Positions 1-11,203 of a stretch of 64,000 bases of DNA are shown here, one piece after another. The DNA comes from Dipteris shenzhenensis. Its lineage: Eukaryota > Polypodiophyta > Polypodiopsida > Gleicheniales. Each line of letters begins with the position of its first letter. Position 1 is the first letter of the stretch. The notes beneath the pieces are model-generated. The model was not told the DNA's origin and ran no database searches. It worked only from the letters and a program-made list of their open reading frames with translations. Location: assembly GCA_047967505.1 (NCBI GenBank), contig CM106539.1; one strand, written 5' to 3'. A program made the translations under genes and the position numbers.

Positions 1-2194
1 GTAAAGACCATCCCTTTGATGCAGCGATAGCAATGGCTGCTCTTACGGTTGCCATTCTTGCAACCGGGCTGAAAGTTTCTTCATAATCAATGCCATATGT
101 CTGTGCATACCCCTTGACAACTAATCTTGCCTTGTATCTATTCACAGAACCATCTGCATTGTGCTTGATCTTATAAACCCACTTACAGCCAATTGCATTC
201 TTGTCTTTAGGCAAAGGCACCAATTCCCATGTAGCATTTGCATCCAAGGCATCCATTTCTTCATCCATGGCTTTCTCCCATTTTTCATTTTCCATAGCTT
301 GCTCAAAAGAAGTGGGTTCTGGTTCCTGTATCACTTTGACCATATAGGCATAGTGAATGGCTGTAAATCCATCATATTTCAGCCTATCCATAGGATACCT
401 GACCTTGGTAGACCTGCGCAAAATAGGCTCACTTCCAGGTGCTCTCAAAACATCCCTGGTCTTCCTTACTCTAGGTGTAACAACAGAAGGAATACCCAAC
501 TCATCATCAATGCTCTATTCTGAGCCACTGGATTCACCATCTACACAAGAGTGACCTGCATTCACATCAAACATGGGCTGATCTACCTTCTCTTTTCCTT
601 TTCGTGATACCTGCATACCACTCTCTGCATTGCTTTGAGGGGATTCTCCTGATCTCAATCTGCCTGTCCATGGCGAAGTATGTGAACCACTGGTAGAGGA
701 CACTCCAGGTCCACTGATACTTTGTGATTGCTGCTGTGCATTCTGTGCAGCATTACCATTTTGTGCATCTACATCAATCATCACATTTACTGGTTTATAC
801 CAGCTGCTCATCTCATCAAAAACAACATCTCTACTCATTGTGAACTTACGTGTAGAAGGGTTATAGCATCTATACCCTTTCTGCTGCAGAGAATAACCAA
901 TAAAGACGCACTTCTCAGCTTTTGGATCCAACTTGGACCTCAACTCATCTGGCACATGGACATAGGCGATGCAACCAAAAATCTTCAAATGAGAAATATC
1001 TAGTTTCCTACCAGTATACATCTCCTCTGGCATCATGCCATGTATTGCTGCAGTGGGAGTCCTGTTCATTATATAGAATGCTGTAGCAACTGCTTCAGCC
1101 CAATAATAATCTGGTAGATCTTTTTCATTTAGCATAGCCCGAGATACCTCTCCAATATGCCTGTTTTTTCTTTCTGCAATTCCACTTTGCTGTGGGGTAT
1201 GATTGCATGAATATTGCTGCTTTATACCATGCTCCTGCAAGAACCTTGCAAACTCATTTGAGAGGTACTCTCCCCCTCCATCTGACCTTAGGCATTTTAT
1301 TTGCAGGCCTGTTTCTTTTTCAACCATAGCTTTGAAAGCTTTGAAGTGCCCAAACACTTCACTTTTCTTTTTCATAAAATACACCCACAGTTTTCTGCTG
1401 AAGTCATCAATAAATGTGACAAAATAGTGACAGCCTCCAATAGATGCAGCTTTTGTAGTCCATAGATCAGAGTGGATTAATTCCAATGGCTTTTTACTCT
1501 CTTGAACATGCCTAGGAAAAGGTTTCCTTGCCTGTTTCCCAAATTGACAGGCTTCACAAACCTTGTGCATTTCTGCAACCTTGAATTTAGGCAATCCTGC
1601 AACAATATTTTGGGCTTGCATTGATTTAAGTCGCTGTATATTAACATGACCAATGCGTTTGTGCCAGATATCAATATCTGCAACTACACCGGTCCCATGT
1701 GCAAACATTGCTGCACTCAATTCAGGCATGTCCGCATCCAACGTAAACATCCTACCCTTCTTCTTTCCTTTTTCTATCAAGCGACCATTATTTTTCATAT
1801 CCTCAACAAAGCATCCATGAGGATTAAATCTGACCTGCAAGCCCTGCTCAACCATCTGACCAACAGAAACTAGGTTCTTGGTGATGTTCGGGACATGAAA
1901 TACATCAGACAAGTATTTCTTTTTCCCATCCTGCATAGACAAAGGAATTTTGCCAATCTGCACAATAGGATGTGCAGTATCATCACTAGTCTCCACAAAT
2001 CTTGGTTTTTCCATTTTCCTTGCATCCTGCATCCATTCAGCATGACCTGTCATGTGGTTTGACGCACCTGAGTCAACATACCACACATCATTGCTTTCTT
2101 CTGCACTTGTCACAGAATTTGTCATATGCTGCACCATAAACAAATGCTCATTCCTGTCATCACCTTGTCTACTAGAGGATGCATAATTGCCTTG
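1..2194 (-). pseudogene. copia-1 pol: protease, integrase, start of reverse transcriptase
   Basis: The protein read downward from 2143 begins near the protease active site (WYVDSGASNHMTG, DSGAS intact). It continues with the GAG-pre-integrase zinc region (IWHKRIGH then CEACQFGK) and an integrase core whose three acidic residues are all visible: HSDLW, RSDGGGEY and GIAERKNR. A TAG at 515-517 stops this 542-residue frame. The same frame reopens at once and reads into the copia RT N-terminus, with [14 protein letters not shown] and a [12 protein letters not shown] block near 150-280, up to the window edge. The domains look well preserved, so the copy is fairly young. The stop codons make it a pseudogene unless read through. 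Known role of the family: polyprotein for processing, reverse transcription and integration. Confidence 0.9.
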
Positions 2195-3115
2195 CTACAA
2201 TTTTCCATTCATAATGTCATTCTGCTTTTTGTAGTAGTCTTTAGCCATATGACCCATTTTGCCACAATAGTAGCATTCAACATTGCTGTTTGCATTTTGG
2301 CCTCTCTGCCATCCACCACGGCCTCTTTGGCTCCCCCTGCCTCTAGAGTTACCACGTCCCCCTGCATAGGACTGGTTTTCTTGCGTTTGTTGCATATTCT
2401 GATTTCTACCACGACCTGCAGATCGGCCTCCTCTACCTCTGCCTCTACCTCTGCCAGCATTTGAGTAGAAGATTGTTTCTTTTGAAGTTCCTGCTGAAGA
2501 AGATGCACCACCATTTCTCTGCTCTTCGGAAATTAGAAGAGCAATCAACTCCTCAAAATCAGGAAATTTTTCACGGACGGCAATGGATGTCCGGAACTGT
2601 GCATAATCCTTTCCTAGACCATTCAAGGTCATAGAGACCAAATCGTCATCATCCACTGGTGACTCAATGGAAGCAAGTGCATCTGCAATTTTCTTCACTT
2701 TCATGTGGTAGTCATTTATGCTCAAATTTTCTCTCTGCACATTGTGCAACTCCTGTTTGAGTTGCATTTTCCTGGCTTGCGTATTTGTGCTATACATTTT
2801 TGCCAAAGTATCCCATGCCTCCTTTGGCATATTTGCATCCTGAATATGCACAATCATGGAGTCCGAAATACTGATAGACAGCCAGTACATAACTTTCCTG
2901 GCTCTCTCATGCCATCCTTTAAATGCATGCATTTCCTGTTGACTGGGAACATTAGGAAGAACAAGTTCTTCTTCATTTCCTGTAATGAGCTCCCAATAGC
3001 CTTTTCCCATCAAGAAATTCGTCATTCTAAACTTCCATGCCTGGAAGTTGTTCTTGTCAAGCTTTTCAGTGACAATTTGTGAAAGAGAATCAGATGCCAT
3101 TACAGAGCACTGCAA
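2195..3115 (-). pseudogene. copia-1 gag
   Basis: A 306-residue copia gag (UBN2/DUF4219-type) starting at the ATG at 3115 or, more likely, at MASDS with ATG at 3100. The N-terminus has the typical LDKNNFQAWKFRM block. The middle has the WDTLAKMY and LSINDYHMKVKKIADAL helices. The C-terminus is an RG-rich stretch (GRGRGRGG) followed by a CCHC-type zinc knuckle reading CYYCGKMGHMAKDYYKK, where the last metal-binding Cys is replaced by Tyr. It ends at TAG 2195-2197 in the same frame as pol. That frame stays open for 17 codons to the next Met, so this looks like a point mutation in a single gag-pol frame. Gag forms the virus-like particle and binds the RNA. Confidence 0.9.
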
Positions 3116-3630
3116 AATATTCTGTCACTGCAAAAAACACAGCTTTTGCCTCACACGGGCAGATCTGCAAAACTGACGAAAGTGGTATTTCACGACACAG
3201 TCACTTCCTAGTGACGATTTTGCATCAACAGGCAATAAGGATGATTCTGCAACTCCCAATATCTCTGCGCACAGGCATACGATGCAATTTCTGCGGTAAC
3301 TTTTTACCAACCTGCAGAACAGTGGTCGCACAGCAAAAACAGGGCCTTTTTGTGAGTGCCTGCGGAGAACTTCCGTCTCCAAAACGGGCCCCGAAATGAC
3401 CTCGAATAAGAAAAATAACGTCACTGAGGACTTCGCCTTCACCTGCAGCATATACTACGCTCTCGCCACACCGCGAAGGGCGTCTCAATCTGAGACAGTG
3501 CACTCTTGCACTTCTGGCTGTGCTACCTGCAGAGATTTGCTCCCAAACTCGAAATAGGAAAGCAACACTGGTCCTCTTACCAGGACACCACGAACTTGGC
3601 TTGCTTTCTTGAGCTCCTTACCACGAACAA

Positions 3631-3643
3631 GGCTCTGATACCA
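3631..3643 (-). promoter_or_regulatory. copia-1 primer binding site (tRNA-iMet)
   Basis: The minus strand reads TGGTATCAGAGCC directly next to the LTR end. This is the standard plant LTR-retrotransposon primer site, complementary to the 3' end of initiator tRNA-Met. It fixes the LTR boundary at 3644 and the element's orientation. Confidence 0.93.
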
Positions 3644-3995
3644 TGTGAAGATAGTGGGAGAGAGGGAAGGAGTCTCACTTGAGGCTTTCTCACAATCACA
3701 ATGGGGGAATACACACAAAGGTGGAGGCTGAAAACAGTTTTCCTCTTCTTAGTTGTGAAAGCCAAAAGAACTCTAGTACAAAGAAATAGAAGAACCCTAT
3801 ATGTGGGTCTCAAACCAAACTCAACTAACTAAGGTGGCATACTAACTGAGCCACGAACTAGTGTAGATAAGGATAGCTATCATCCAGCTATTATTCGTGG
3901 GCGGTGTACCAACCGCATCTCCAGCTAACAAGTCGGTGACATAAATACACAACGGTCACCCTGGCATATTGCGAGTGGAGCTCGATATCTCAACA
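3644..3995 (-). repeat. copia-1 5' LTR (352 bp)
   Basis: The segment between the primer site and a CAACA at 3991-3995 has TG...CA ends on the minus strand (TGTTGAGATATCG ... CTTCACA). A TATA-like CATATAGGG lies around 3803-3811 and could serve as promoter. The 3' 200 bp is nearly identical to the isolated fragment at 13346-13542, which shows that the family is repeated. Confidence 0.8.
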
Positions 3996-5480
3996 GAAAC
4001 TACTTCATGTAAAGGAATATGGTAGCTTCCCCTATCACCTATGCTCTGTCCAATATCTCAAATGTGCTATTGTTCACTTTTTGGTCTCCCTTTTCCATTT
4101 CTCTCGTGGTCGCCCACCTCTATCATGAGCTACTATCCTTTTGGCTCTCCTTGCTAGCATTTTTGGGTCTCCAAAAAGGGTGTTTGCTAGGAAGCTAGGA
4201 CATCATTCCTTAGCCCCTAGCCTTTTATTTTTTCACGTTTCTACTGGCTTTTTGATAGTCTAGGCAACCTTTTTTTGGTGGTTTTATCCCTAGGTTATTG
4301 CCCTTTCCTTCCCTTTTACACCCTCTAATCCTTTTTTCGTCCCTCCCTTTTACACCCTTCTTATCCTTTTTCCGTCCCTCCCTTTTCCTCTTCCTTTAGT
4401 AGCAAGAGAAATTCTTTTCTCACTTAGTCTATTTAACCCTGGTGGTGACATTGAGACTAGACAGAGGGGTTCTCATGGTAGCTCCCTTGAATCCAATAGC
4501 CATTCTAAACTTCCCTCTCCCTAGAGGACAAGCAATAGATGCAGATTGTAGTTCAGTCTTTGTAGTATGGAGCATTGGTCGGCCGCATTATAGGTCTCAT
4601 GCCCACGTGGAGCTAAGTTAGACATTGGACCCAAGAAACCTTGGCATTCGTGGGTGACCATATTCAGGAGGTCACCATATATGTGAGAGGTGTCTTCCTT
4701 CTCCAACTAAGCTCCCCAGGTATCACCTAGGCCCTCGCGGAGTAGAGCCTAATTTTCCTTGCCAACATGTAGTCTTCATAATTATTCCATGCTACCATGG
4801 CTTTACAATGGACAACATGGACTTGATGCACCATGTGCCATGATTTTTCGTCACCCTTAGGCTCCTTGGCCTCTAGAAGGATTACCGCTCAATTTTTCCT
4901 TCTATCATAGGGTGTTTATAAACACTGTGCTAGACTCATCGCCTACAAGAACATCGATTTTAATGGACAACGAGGTTTCTTGACTTAGTGTGATACCAGA
5001 GTATGCAAACTCCCTACTAATTGGAGAAGATCTTATGCAAGACCTTGGATGGGGCTCTTTCATTAGAGGATTGAAGTTTCTAATCTCCCAAGGGAGTTCT
5101 TGCATTGTACAAATATGGACATCTTGTGAGAGACTGCCTATGCAATACAAATAAAGCTATTATCCAACCACCATCTCCTACAATACAATAGTGAGACGAT
5201 CATGTAGCCAAACCTCTGCATTGTGATAGATAGTAGCATGTAACTCAAACTCCTCAGGTTGATCCTTCTAAGGGGGATTGGTGGATCACTTGGTAATTGT
5301 GCTGCAAAGAACTACAAATGTCGCGCATGTTGCCATCGGTAGGAGGGTGGACCCTCACCAGGACCCTCACCAACCCCCACACTGTAAGAGGAGCAGGCTA
5401 AGGGCCCCCATAGGTTGAGGCCTCAAACACTGAGGGGGTGGCCTTCTTCAATCTTCTGATAGACTCCATATAGCCAATTG
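3996..5480. other. unassigned intergenic sequence
   Basis: I find no gene, RNA or recognisable transposon domain here. It is AT-rich with short pyrimidine runs (about 4300-4400, repeats of CTCCCTTTTACACCC). The small open frames at 4521-4706 and 4905-5150 have no recognisable motif. Confidence 0.5.
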
Positions 5481-5812
5481 CCCCTCAAGGCTCTAGTCTG
5501 GTTCTTGAGCCCACTCCAAGCTCAGGTTGAGTGGAGGTGCCCCTTCTTAGCCCCTCGATCTATTCACTTGTTAGAAAGTGCTCAAAGCAAGGAAGCTCAC
5601 GTGGGAGGTGGAGATGGAAGAGGCCCCATTCTCCCAAATACCCCTCAAGGCTCTTGTCTGGATCGTAAGTCCACTCCAAGCTTAGGCTCCACGGAGGTGC
5701 CCCTTCCCAGTCCCCCCATTTGTGTCACTTATTACAAAAGAGGAGAGAGTACTCAAAGGAAGAAAGCTCACATTGGATATGGAGATGGAAGAGACACCAC
5801 AAAAATTGAATA
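5481..5812. repeat. tandem duplication, two units of about 160-170 bp
   Basis: Unit 1 is 5481-5640 and unit 2 is 5641-5812, directly adjacent. Both begin CCCCTCAAGGCTCT and both end in a GGAGATGGAAGAG block. Each unit carries the beginning of the family M LTR (TGTTAGAAAG at 5569, TTATTACAAAAG at 5729) plus its flank, so the duplication includes a transposon end. The copies are clearly diverged. Confidence 0.75.
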
Positions 5813-7960
5813 ACGATCAATCTTATATTGGTATCATCAGCCTGTAATGATAAGTCTTAGGCTAGGTGCTCCACACAATATGCATATGTTCCACATATAG
5901 TATAGGCAACCAGGTCTCCACAACCCTATCTAAATCCTATGGAAGATACAATCCTCCAATCATGGTACTAAGTAAACAACACACAAAAAATTGGATTTAC
6001 TAAGAAACATGGTACTAAGTGAATAACACACATCATAACTAGTGTATTGACTAAAGAAGATGGCTCTTTGAGCTAGCTTAACCTCTTTGAACTCTATATG
6101 TTTTGCACCTTGGCCATCCTTACATGATGACCAACACAAGTTTGTCTCCCTTGCTTAAGTGATTTGCATATAAATATCTTGGGGCTTCTCTGCATGCCAT
6201 ACCTCCTCCATGCTATTATAAGTATAGTAGCACCTCCTCTGTATGGCAATGAGAGCATTCCTCTAAATGATGGTGGATCGAAGGGTCTTATCACTTTCCT
6301 TACATGAGGTTAAAGGGTAGTGTCTACTCTTTATGAATGTAGATAAAGAAGAGATACATGTTGTTTCCAAAATGCCCATTACAAATGAGGGTACAAGTGT
6401 CAATAGAGTCATGAACAAAATAAATGACTACTAGAGTAGTGAATTCTCAAAATTATTCCATATTTGTTTTGCCATTGAGACCTCGCCAAAAGTATGGATG
6501 AAGCCAAACTATTGTGTGAGCATTCTCATCTTCCTTTAATCCTAATGCACTCCCTAGATTGGATGTATATGACAATAAAGTCTTGATTAATATGGGTTTT
6601 GAACAAATGCTTGCCATATTTCAAAGTGCTTGCCAATAAGGATCCCTTGGGACATCCAAGCCCAAGAATTAAAAGAAAAATTTCTAATAAGAAGGCTTAA
6701 AAAAATCCCCCATTTGAAATGGTTACCTAGATTGCACAAAATAGCATAGTCGACACACAGGTTGGCCAGTCAATAACCCAAACAACACATAGGTTGACCA
6801 TCGGAGATTGAACTTTATAAATAAACTTAGCCAAGGTAGAAGTCTTGGTGTCATGTGTTAATCAATTAGAACCTTAGCCACATAATCTTAGCATAGGAAG
6901 ATAAAAATGCATCATTGAATTGGCTAAACCATAGGAAATCTATGTAGAAGATGGCACTTTAAATGGAAGGTGATTCTCTCTACACCATAAAGTAGAAGTG
7001 CAAGGAACTGAGAAATACAAAAAACTATAATAGATTAGAACCTCCAACTAGTAGTGACAAACATGGGAGACAATGGCAGGCATTATAGAGCTCCTAACAT
7101 AGAAAAATGGTGATCGGACAACAGTAACCCTTATGGCAAACCCAGAGCTTTTACAAGTAACCTTCAGAGCCTTCGTATGAATGTTGTAGGCAATAAATCA
7201 TTGCAAACTATATATTAAAAAGGAACTAGTGATGGAGAGATAAATCCTTTTCGTAAGTTGGAGCACCTTCAGCCAAAAGTAACTTTTCTTTTGAGAGACA
7301 TTGCACAAGAAAGCAACATACAACCTTCTAAAATAAGTAGTAGAACAAAAGATACGGAGCCCTTTGAAAATAGACAAAGTAAACATTGTTAGTAGCATAG
7401 AAAGTATTGAACCTACGAAAAAATGGAAATACTAGAGATAGAGCCAAGCTTCAACAAGACAAAAAAGGACTTATAAAAAATGCAATAGATAGGACCCCAA
7501 AGCTATAGATTAATAGGCAATTCTAGCCAATATAGGCAATACCCAGCTTAAGCAGTGTTTTTTTCAAGAACGCCTAGTGAAGCTTGGCAACACAAGATGA
7601 ATTGACATCACGCTAAAGGAAAGTTGGAAAGGGAGAGCTAAAACATGGCCAGAGGAGAAAGGGGGAGAAGACCACAAGGCTCTAATACCATGTTAGAAAA
7701 GATAAGAGAATGCTTAATAGTGGCAGAAACTTCATGTGGGAGATAGAGATAAAAAAGACACCATAACGAGAGGGTAAGGATCATTATATCAATCTCATAT
7801 TGATATGCTCAGAAGGATCATTAGCCTTATAATGATAAGGATTGTAGACACAAGGAAAACTTGAGGATGCAATCATTTGATTAGGACATGTGTTGCAAAG
7901 AATAAACTATATGTATGAATATTGAACATATGATCCATACTCTCCTTCAAGGACTAGCAT
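5729..7960 (-). mobile_element. decayed LTR element, family M copy 1
   Basis: A probable minus-strand LTR element without recognisable coding domains. A primer-site-like TGGTATTAGAGCC (minus strand, 7678-7690) abuts an LTR starting TGTTAGAAAAG at 7691. A related LTR lies at 5729 to about 5981. Its internal segment near 6100-6140 resembles the internal segment of copy 3 near 63380-63430 (GCAC.TTGG.CAT then ATGACCAACA). Internal DNA at 6000-7677 shows no gag or pol. Boundaries are approximate because the LTRs are diverged. It may be a non-autonomous derivative or just heavily eroded. Confidence 0.5.
7678..7690 (-). promoter_or_regulatory. family M copy 1 primer binding site
   Basis: Minus strand TGGTATTAGAGCC, one base off the consensus tRNA-iMet primer site. 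It is followed immediately by the LTR end at 7691. Confidence 0.65.
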
Positions 7961-8227
7961 GATTACATTAGGCCCAATGGTACCACACAGACTTGCACCT
8001 TGGCAAAATATTACTTGATTTAATTCCAAATGGTGCATGTTATGTGGGAATCATTCATTAGAGTATGGCACAAGATATTGTAGAGGAGTGCAAAAAGGTG
8101 TTCAAAAAATGAAGCAATTGCAAGATGTAAGTTCAAAGTATTAGCATCAAAACAAACTTTTGATTGTGTGCTAAAAAATATTGGCTTGCACCACAGTTGC
8201 AGGTTTTTGCAAGAAGAGGGAGATACG

Positions 8228-8561
8228 TGATGGAGAAATGAAGGGAAAGCATGAAGTGAACACAAAATGAGAATTCTTGCATATTAGAATGAAGAAAGGT
8301 AGGTCCATATGTAGGCACCTCTTACATGATCACTGACATCACTGATGACCTCTGACCAAGGCTCCACAATCATCTCCTCAATCAGTGGGAATCAATCCCT
8401 ACATCAGTGGGATTCCCTCTGTCTTACATCATCACTTAGGTCACACACTAGACACATCATAGCACTTGATGTGCCTTTACAACACACACAAACACACATG
8501 TGACTCCCCTAGATGCACACATGCACCATAGAGCAAGCCCTTGATCGTACTTACCCTAACA
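8228..8561 (-). repeat. E2 3' LTR (334 bp)
   Basis: Direct repeat of 10537-10871 with few differences by eye. It starts TGATGGAGAAATG, ends CTAACA, and is followed by the polypurine tract. The left flank ATACG is the target-site duplication. Confidence 0.92.
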
Positions 8562-8852
8562 AACCCCCCTCAAGGGATTGCCTCTTGCAGTGTCAAGGAT
8601 TCATCTAGTCTCATAGTTTCTCATGCCATCTGATGGTGGTCAAGGATTAATCTATGGCTAGGATCTCATGCTAGCAACGGTTCCCAAGGGTGTGAGTCTT
8701 ACAAAAATGGGATAGTCAAAACACATATCACATGGTCTACATCATATGGTGACCAGAGGTGATTTACATAACATATTCTTTTTGGAGTACTACTCCAGGC
8801 AGAGAACCTCAAAATTTTGACCAAGTGATGATAAACAAAAAAGACAAAGTGC

Positions 8853-9689
8853 CTAAAAAGCATAGTCTTCATCATGTGGAGATTCATCAAATGAAAGTAG
8901 ATTGGCAGTTTCTGACTTTGTAGCTTCTTCCTTTTTGGCTCTACAATACTTTTCATGGTGATTGTTTTTGCCACAATGCCTGCATGGATTGATCTTGAAG
9001 CAATCTTTTGAGAGGTGATTAGCCTTCCGACAATGTTTGCAAGGTGAAAACTTGCCCTTTTGAATTTTTATGGCATAGGCTGAGTCATTGCCTCTCTGGT
9101 ATGCTATGTCATTGCCTCTCTGGAGTTCCATGTGCCTTTCTTCTTCTTGAAGAGCAGAAATAAGACCTTCAAGATTAGGATTAGGAAGATTTTTCAAAGT
9201 GGTAACAACATGATCATAATCTTCAGGCATACTTTTGAGCAACACTGCCATTACATCATCTGTAGTGATTAGAGAGTTGATAGAAGCAATTTGAGTCATG
9301 AGACTCCACATATGATTGACATGGGCAGCCAAAGGAGTGCCACTAACCATCTTCAATTCAAACAAAGCAATCTTAAGTGACAATTTTGAGATGTGAGAGC
9401 TAGCACCAAAAATAATGTCAAAGCTTCTGAAGGAGACTCTAAATCAGAGATGTGATGAATATAGTCATCTCCTAAGGCAAGAGCAATGATGCCATAGGCT
9501 TTCTCCTCTCTAGCAAGATCTCTTGCTGGGTGTGTCAGAGCTGAGGATTCTCAAGCATTAGAGGCTATTGAAGAAGAAGTTGAAGCCACTTTGCCAGAGG
9601 TTTTCCCTCATCAATGCAAACTTAACCTTCATCTGCCATGTGTGAAAGCCTTTACCATTGAACTTATCCATATTCAAGATGGTAGCCAT
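8853..9689 (-). pseudogene. E2 gag with two zinc knuckles
   Basis: The minus strand from ATG 9689-9687 reads MATILNMDKFNGKGFHTWQM, a typical copia gag N-terminus. Frameshifts follow between about 9390 and 9600. A clean 176-residue frame (8853-9383) then covers the gag core (VNHMWSLMTQIASIN, MPEDYDHVVTTL) and two complete CCHC knuckles, CKHCRKANHLSKDC and CRHCGKNNHHEKYC. It ends in an acidic tail, DESPHDEDYAF. Similar aromatic-Ala-Phe tails close the gag remnants near 31540 and 51480. The acidic end followed by a stop suggests a self-contained gag rather than a gag-pol fusion. Confidence 0.85.
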
Positions 9690-10522
9690 GAGAGGGTCTA
9701 ACCCAGAATGGGCAGTGTCTACTCTCTTACAAGGCTAGAAAAAATTGAAGAGCTTCAAAATACAAGCATTTAGAGTAGCAAAGGCTTGTAACCAAATTCC
9801 ATACTACAAATCAATGATGCTTTCACTTGCATGCTTCATAGAGGTGACTAAATGAAAGTATTTCAAGAAAATCTAGGTATAGCATCTTAAAGCAAAGCTA
9901 TAGCCACAGTTGTACTGATGCTATTCAACACTTTAAAACATTAGAAATGCTAAAGTAGCATCTAATGTAGCATCCAACTCACAACCTTGTCAAAACTATT
10001 CAAAACAGAGGCTTGATCTTAGAGGGCTTGTATCTCCTTCTTTAGAGCAAAGAAAACAGGCTTTCTGGCTCAAATGAAAGCTCACATATGGGCAAATTTC
10101 TGGTGCAGAGGTCAGACAAAATTTCACGTGATGTTGCTGGCTGGAACGTCATCAAAATCGACTGGTTTTTGGCTCTGTTCTCCTCGAATATATAGCCATT
10201 GCTGCTCAAATTTCAACACAAGATAGCCCAAGGTATGGAGAAGCTTCCCCTAAAAGGAATTAGAGAAAGGTGGAGCAAAAATAAAGAATACGTGAAAGGG
10301 AGTTTTGACGATCTTTGGGGAATGGCGACCAGCAGCGACGATCTTTCTTCAATTCCTTGCAGGTGAAAGTTTGCCCATGCGAAGGGTATCTCCAGCTCAG
10401 AGGATTTGGAGAATGGTGGAAAAACAAGGGAGAACAAGCTCTAGCAAGTTTTGGGAAGAAATAGTGAAGATGAAGAAGAAGAAGAAGATGATGTGGCACA
10501 TATGGGCTCAAGGAGGATCATA

Positions 10523-10536
10523 GTGCTCTGATACCA
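10523..10536 (-). promoter_or_regulatory. E2 primer binding site
   Basis: Minus strand TGGTATCAGAGCAC immediately next to the LTR end at 10537. This is the standard tRNA-iMet primer site. Confidence 0.92.
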
Positions 10537-10871
10537 TGATGGAGAACTGAAGGGAAAGCATGAAGTGAACACAAAATGAGAATTCTTGCATATTGGAATG
10601 AAGAAAGGTGAGGTCCATATGTAGGCACCTCTTACATGATCACTGACATCACTGATGACCTCTGACCAAGGCTCCACAATCATCTTCTCAATCAGTGGGA
10701 ATCAATCCCTACATTAGTGGGATTCCCTTTGTCTTACATCATCACTTAGGTCACACACTAGACACATCATAGCACTTGATGTGCCTTTACAACACACACA
10801 AACACACATGTGACTCCCCTAGATGCACACATGCACCATAGAGTAAGCCCTTGATCATACTTACCCCAACA
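10537..10871 (-). repeat. E2 5' LTR (335 bp)
   Basis: Direct repeat of 8228-8561, with ends TGATGGAGAAC...CCAACA, then the ATACG target duplication at 10872-10876. Confidence 0.92.
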
Positions 10872-10998
10872 ATACGTTCCAAAATCAGACATTTGTGCCA
10901 TTGGTTGGATTATCAAGGAAATGGTATAATTCTTTTTGGATGCTCATAAATATTGGACTTAGGGTCTTCATATGCATGAGCAAATACTTATGGAATAT

Positions 10999-11092
10999 AT
11001 TATGATTCTGTCTCTCTCTGTCTCTCTGTCTTTTTGTCTGTCTCTCTCTTTATATATCTATATTATATTATATTATATAATATACATTATAA

Positions 11093-11142
<50 letters not shown>

Positions 11143-11148
11143 CATATA

Positions 11149-11199
<51 letters not shown>
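10999..11199. repeat. compound CT/TA/CA microsatellite, copy 1
   Basis: Runs of CT, a TATATTATATTA core, more CT, CACACA and a 50-bp CT run. The order (ATTATGATTCT, CT, TATATTATAT, ACATTATAAT, CT, CA) recurs around 16620-16790 and 17860-18050. These are three copies of one compound locus rather than independent simple repeats. Confidence 0.85.
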
Positions 11200-11203
11200 T
11201 CTT

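Larger units (their letters stand above)
1..3995 (-). mobile_element. Ty1/copia LTR retrotransposon, 5' part (copia-1)
   Basis: Read on the minus strand this is the 5' part of a copia element in normal order: LTR (3644-3995), primer binding site (3631-3643), leader, gag with zinc knuckle, protease, integrase and the start of reverse transcriptase, cut by the left window edge. The protease-integrase-RT order is diagnostic of Ty1/copia rather than Ty3/gypsy. Gag and pol share one frame, interrupted by in-frame TAG codons at 2195-2197 and 515-517. The second LTR lies outside the window, so insertion age and target duplication cannot be read here. Confidence 0.93.
8228..10871 (-). mobile_element. 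complete gag-only LTR retrotransposon E2 (2,644 bp)
   Basis: An intact non-autonomous element. LTRs at 8228-8561 and 10537-10871 share TGATGGAGAA and TAACA/CAACA ends. A primer site lies at 10523-10536 and a polypurine tract next to the other LTR (plus strand AACCCCCCTCAA, 8562-8573). The flanks are a perfect 5-bp target duplication, ATACG at 8223-8227 and 10872-10876. The interior carries only a copia-type gag with two zinc knuckles; I see no protease, integrase, RT or RNase H. The structure matches the class described as terminal-repeat retrotransposons with a GAG domain. It would need enzymes from an autonomous copia element. Confidence 0.92.

Noticed and set aside
161-523. 120-residue plus-strand frame
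   Set aside because: Antisense to the copia-1 RT start and linker.
3631-3643. tRNA-like TGGTATCAGAGC strings (also at 10523, 49984, 58234)
   Set aside because: They are primer binding sites next to LTRs, not tRNA genes; no cloverleaf surrounds them.
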